A stretch of 9,927 nt of DNA. Source: Actinomycetes bacterium. GTDB taxonomy: Bacteria > Actinomycetota > Actinomycetes > Mycobacteriales > Mycobacteriaceae. The notes under the pieces were generated by a model. That model did not search any database, was not told where the DNA came from, and was given only the letters and a program-made list of their open reading frames with translations. Location: positions 1-9,927 of the forward strand of contig JAHZJY010000243.1 of NCBI GenBank assembly GCA_022600695.1, in the 5' to 3' direction. The first letter of the stretch is position 1, and the number at the start of each line of letters is the position of its first letter. The translations under genes were made by a program, and so were the position numbers. Of this stretch, positions 9,259-9,927 are shown one piece after another.

Positions 9259-9927
9259 TGGCAGGCGATCCGCAGGCCGCCGATGGGCCCAGGCTGTACA
9301 TCTTCCCGCACACCGGCGGCTCGGCGGATTTCTATGTGCCGTTCGCCAGGGCGTTCACCGGTGGCACGAAATGCGTGGCGGTCCAGTATCCGGGCAAGCG
9401 TGCCGGCCGCGACCTGTCGCAGTATACGAGCATCCCGGATCTCGCCGACCGGCTCTGCACGATGTTGAAGCCGGCCGAGCCGCAGTCGGGCCCGGTGGCG
9501 TTCTTCGGCCACAGCATGGGCGCTCTGCTGGCCTTCGAAGTGGCACTTCGTTACGAACAGGCCGGCAATCCGATCGCCGCGCTCTTCGTGTCGGCCAGTG
9601 CCGCCCCGGGTCGGTGGCCCCGCCGCGCTGAGCTGGCGGGTTCGGATCAACAACTGCTGAGCCTGATCAGCGATGTCACCGGTGCCAACCCGGAGTTCCT
9701 CAACAACGACCAGTTCGCCGCCACCCTGCTGCCGACACTGCGTGGTCTCAAGGCCGTGGCGGCCTATGACCGCGAGCCGGAGGCGGTGGTCTCGTGCCCG
9801 ATCCACGCGATGATGGCCGAGGACGATGAATTGGCCACCGCCGAGTCGGTGACCCCGTGGGAGCGGCGCACCACCGCGGCATTCGACCTCACGGTGTTTC
9901 CCGGTGGCCACTTCTACATCAACACCA
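9258..9927 (+). CDS. TesA-like type II thioesterase (C-terminus outside window)
   Basis: The first 223 codons of an alpha/beta-hydrolase of the type II thioesterase family (TesA/GrsT) are present. Such enzymes act in the cytosol beside a modular synthase, removing wrong or stalled acyl groups from carrier domains or helping release. Visible motifs are FPHTGGSADFY (16-26), QYPGK (43-47), FGHSMGA with nucleophile Ser86, an acidic pair Asp189/Asp190 as the probable triad acid, and GGHFYIN with His218. It closely resembles M. tuberculosis TesA (Rv2928), the partner of the phthiocerol synthase PpsE, including the stretches LYIFPH, VAFFGHSMG, LAFEVALRY and VFPGxHFY. Some 20-40 residues are probably missing at the window edge. 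The ATG overlaps the accD4 stop (TGATG) and has no ribosome site, which points to translational coupling. The partner is inferred from position to be Pks13. Confidence 0.9.
   Translation, partial: MAGDPQAADGPRLYIFPHTGGSADFYVPFARAFTGGTKCVAVQYPGKRAGRDLSQYTSIPDLADRLCTMLKPAEPQSGPVAFFGHSMGALLAFEVALRYEQAGNPIAALFVSASAAPGRWPRRAELAGSDQQLLSLISDVTGANPEFLNNDQFAATLLPTLRGLKAVAAYDREPEAVVSCPIHAMMAEDDELATAESVTPWERRTTAAFDLTVFPGGHFYINT

Noticed and set aside
1..9927. Mobile elements, CRISPR arrays, tRNA or rRNA genes, phage or defence genes
   Set aside because: I found no transposase, spaced direct repeats, structured RNA gene or such protein motifs; the window is a compact biosynthetic operon.

Overview
This is a high-GC actinobacterial window in which all genes lie on the + strand. 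It contains the core of the mycolic-acid condensation locus: the 3' end of a cutinase-like (Culp6-type) gene, then fadD32, pks13, accD4 and a tesA-like type II thioesterase. The FadD32, Pks13 and AccD4 proteins match my memory of the Mycobacterium tuberculosis proteins along their whole length, so the host belongs to the mycolate-producing Mycobacteriales/Corynebacteriales. I favour a non-Mycobacterium genus such as Gordonia, Williamsia, Rhodococcus or Tsukamurella. The reasons are the shorter FadD32 N-terminus, the different Pks13 linkers, and the tesA-like gene sitting directly after accD4. The genus cannot be fixed from this sequence alone.

Layout. Positions 1-138 hold the end of the Culp6-like gene. 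Positions 139-402 are a 264-bp non-coding gap with a candidate sigma-A-type promoter in an AT-rich island, a GC-rich hairpin and the fadD32 ribosome binding site. fadD32 is at 403-2295. pks13 is at 2310-7697, starting 14 nt after the fadD32 stop. accD4 is at 7708-9258, with a GTG start 10 nt after the pks13 stop. The tesA-like gene starts at 9258, with its ATG overlapping the accD4 stop by one base, and runs off the window. The tight spacing implies one transcript and translational coupling.

How they work together (known for this family). FadD32 activates the very long meromycolic acid as an acyl-AMP and loads it on the N-terminal carrier domain of Pks13. AccD4, with biotin carboxylase and accessory subunits encoded elsewhere, carboxylates the C22-C26 acyl-CoA that becomes the alpha-branch. 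Pks13 loads that branch through its AT and C-terminal ACP, condenses the two chains in its KS, and transfers the beta-keto product to trehalose through its TE. The tesA-like gene is the part not found in the textbook locus. It may be an editing or accessory thioesterase for Pks13, but that is inference.

No wholly new system is evident. The observations most worth following are the coupled tesA-like gene, a carrier-like domain in Pks13 without the phosphopantetheine serine, a hotdog-like segment between the AT and ACP, and an exact 18-bp tandem duplication at the start of pks13.
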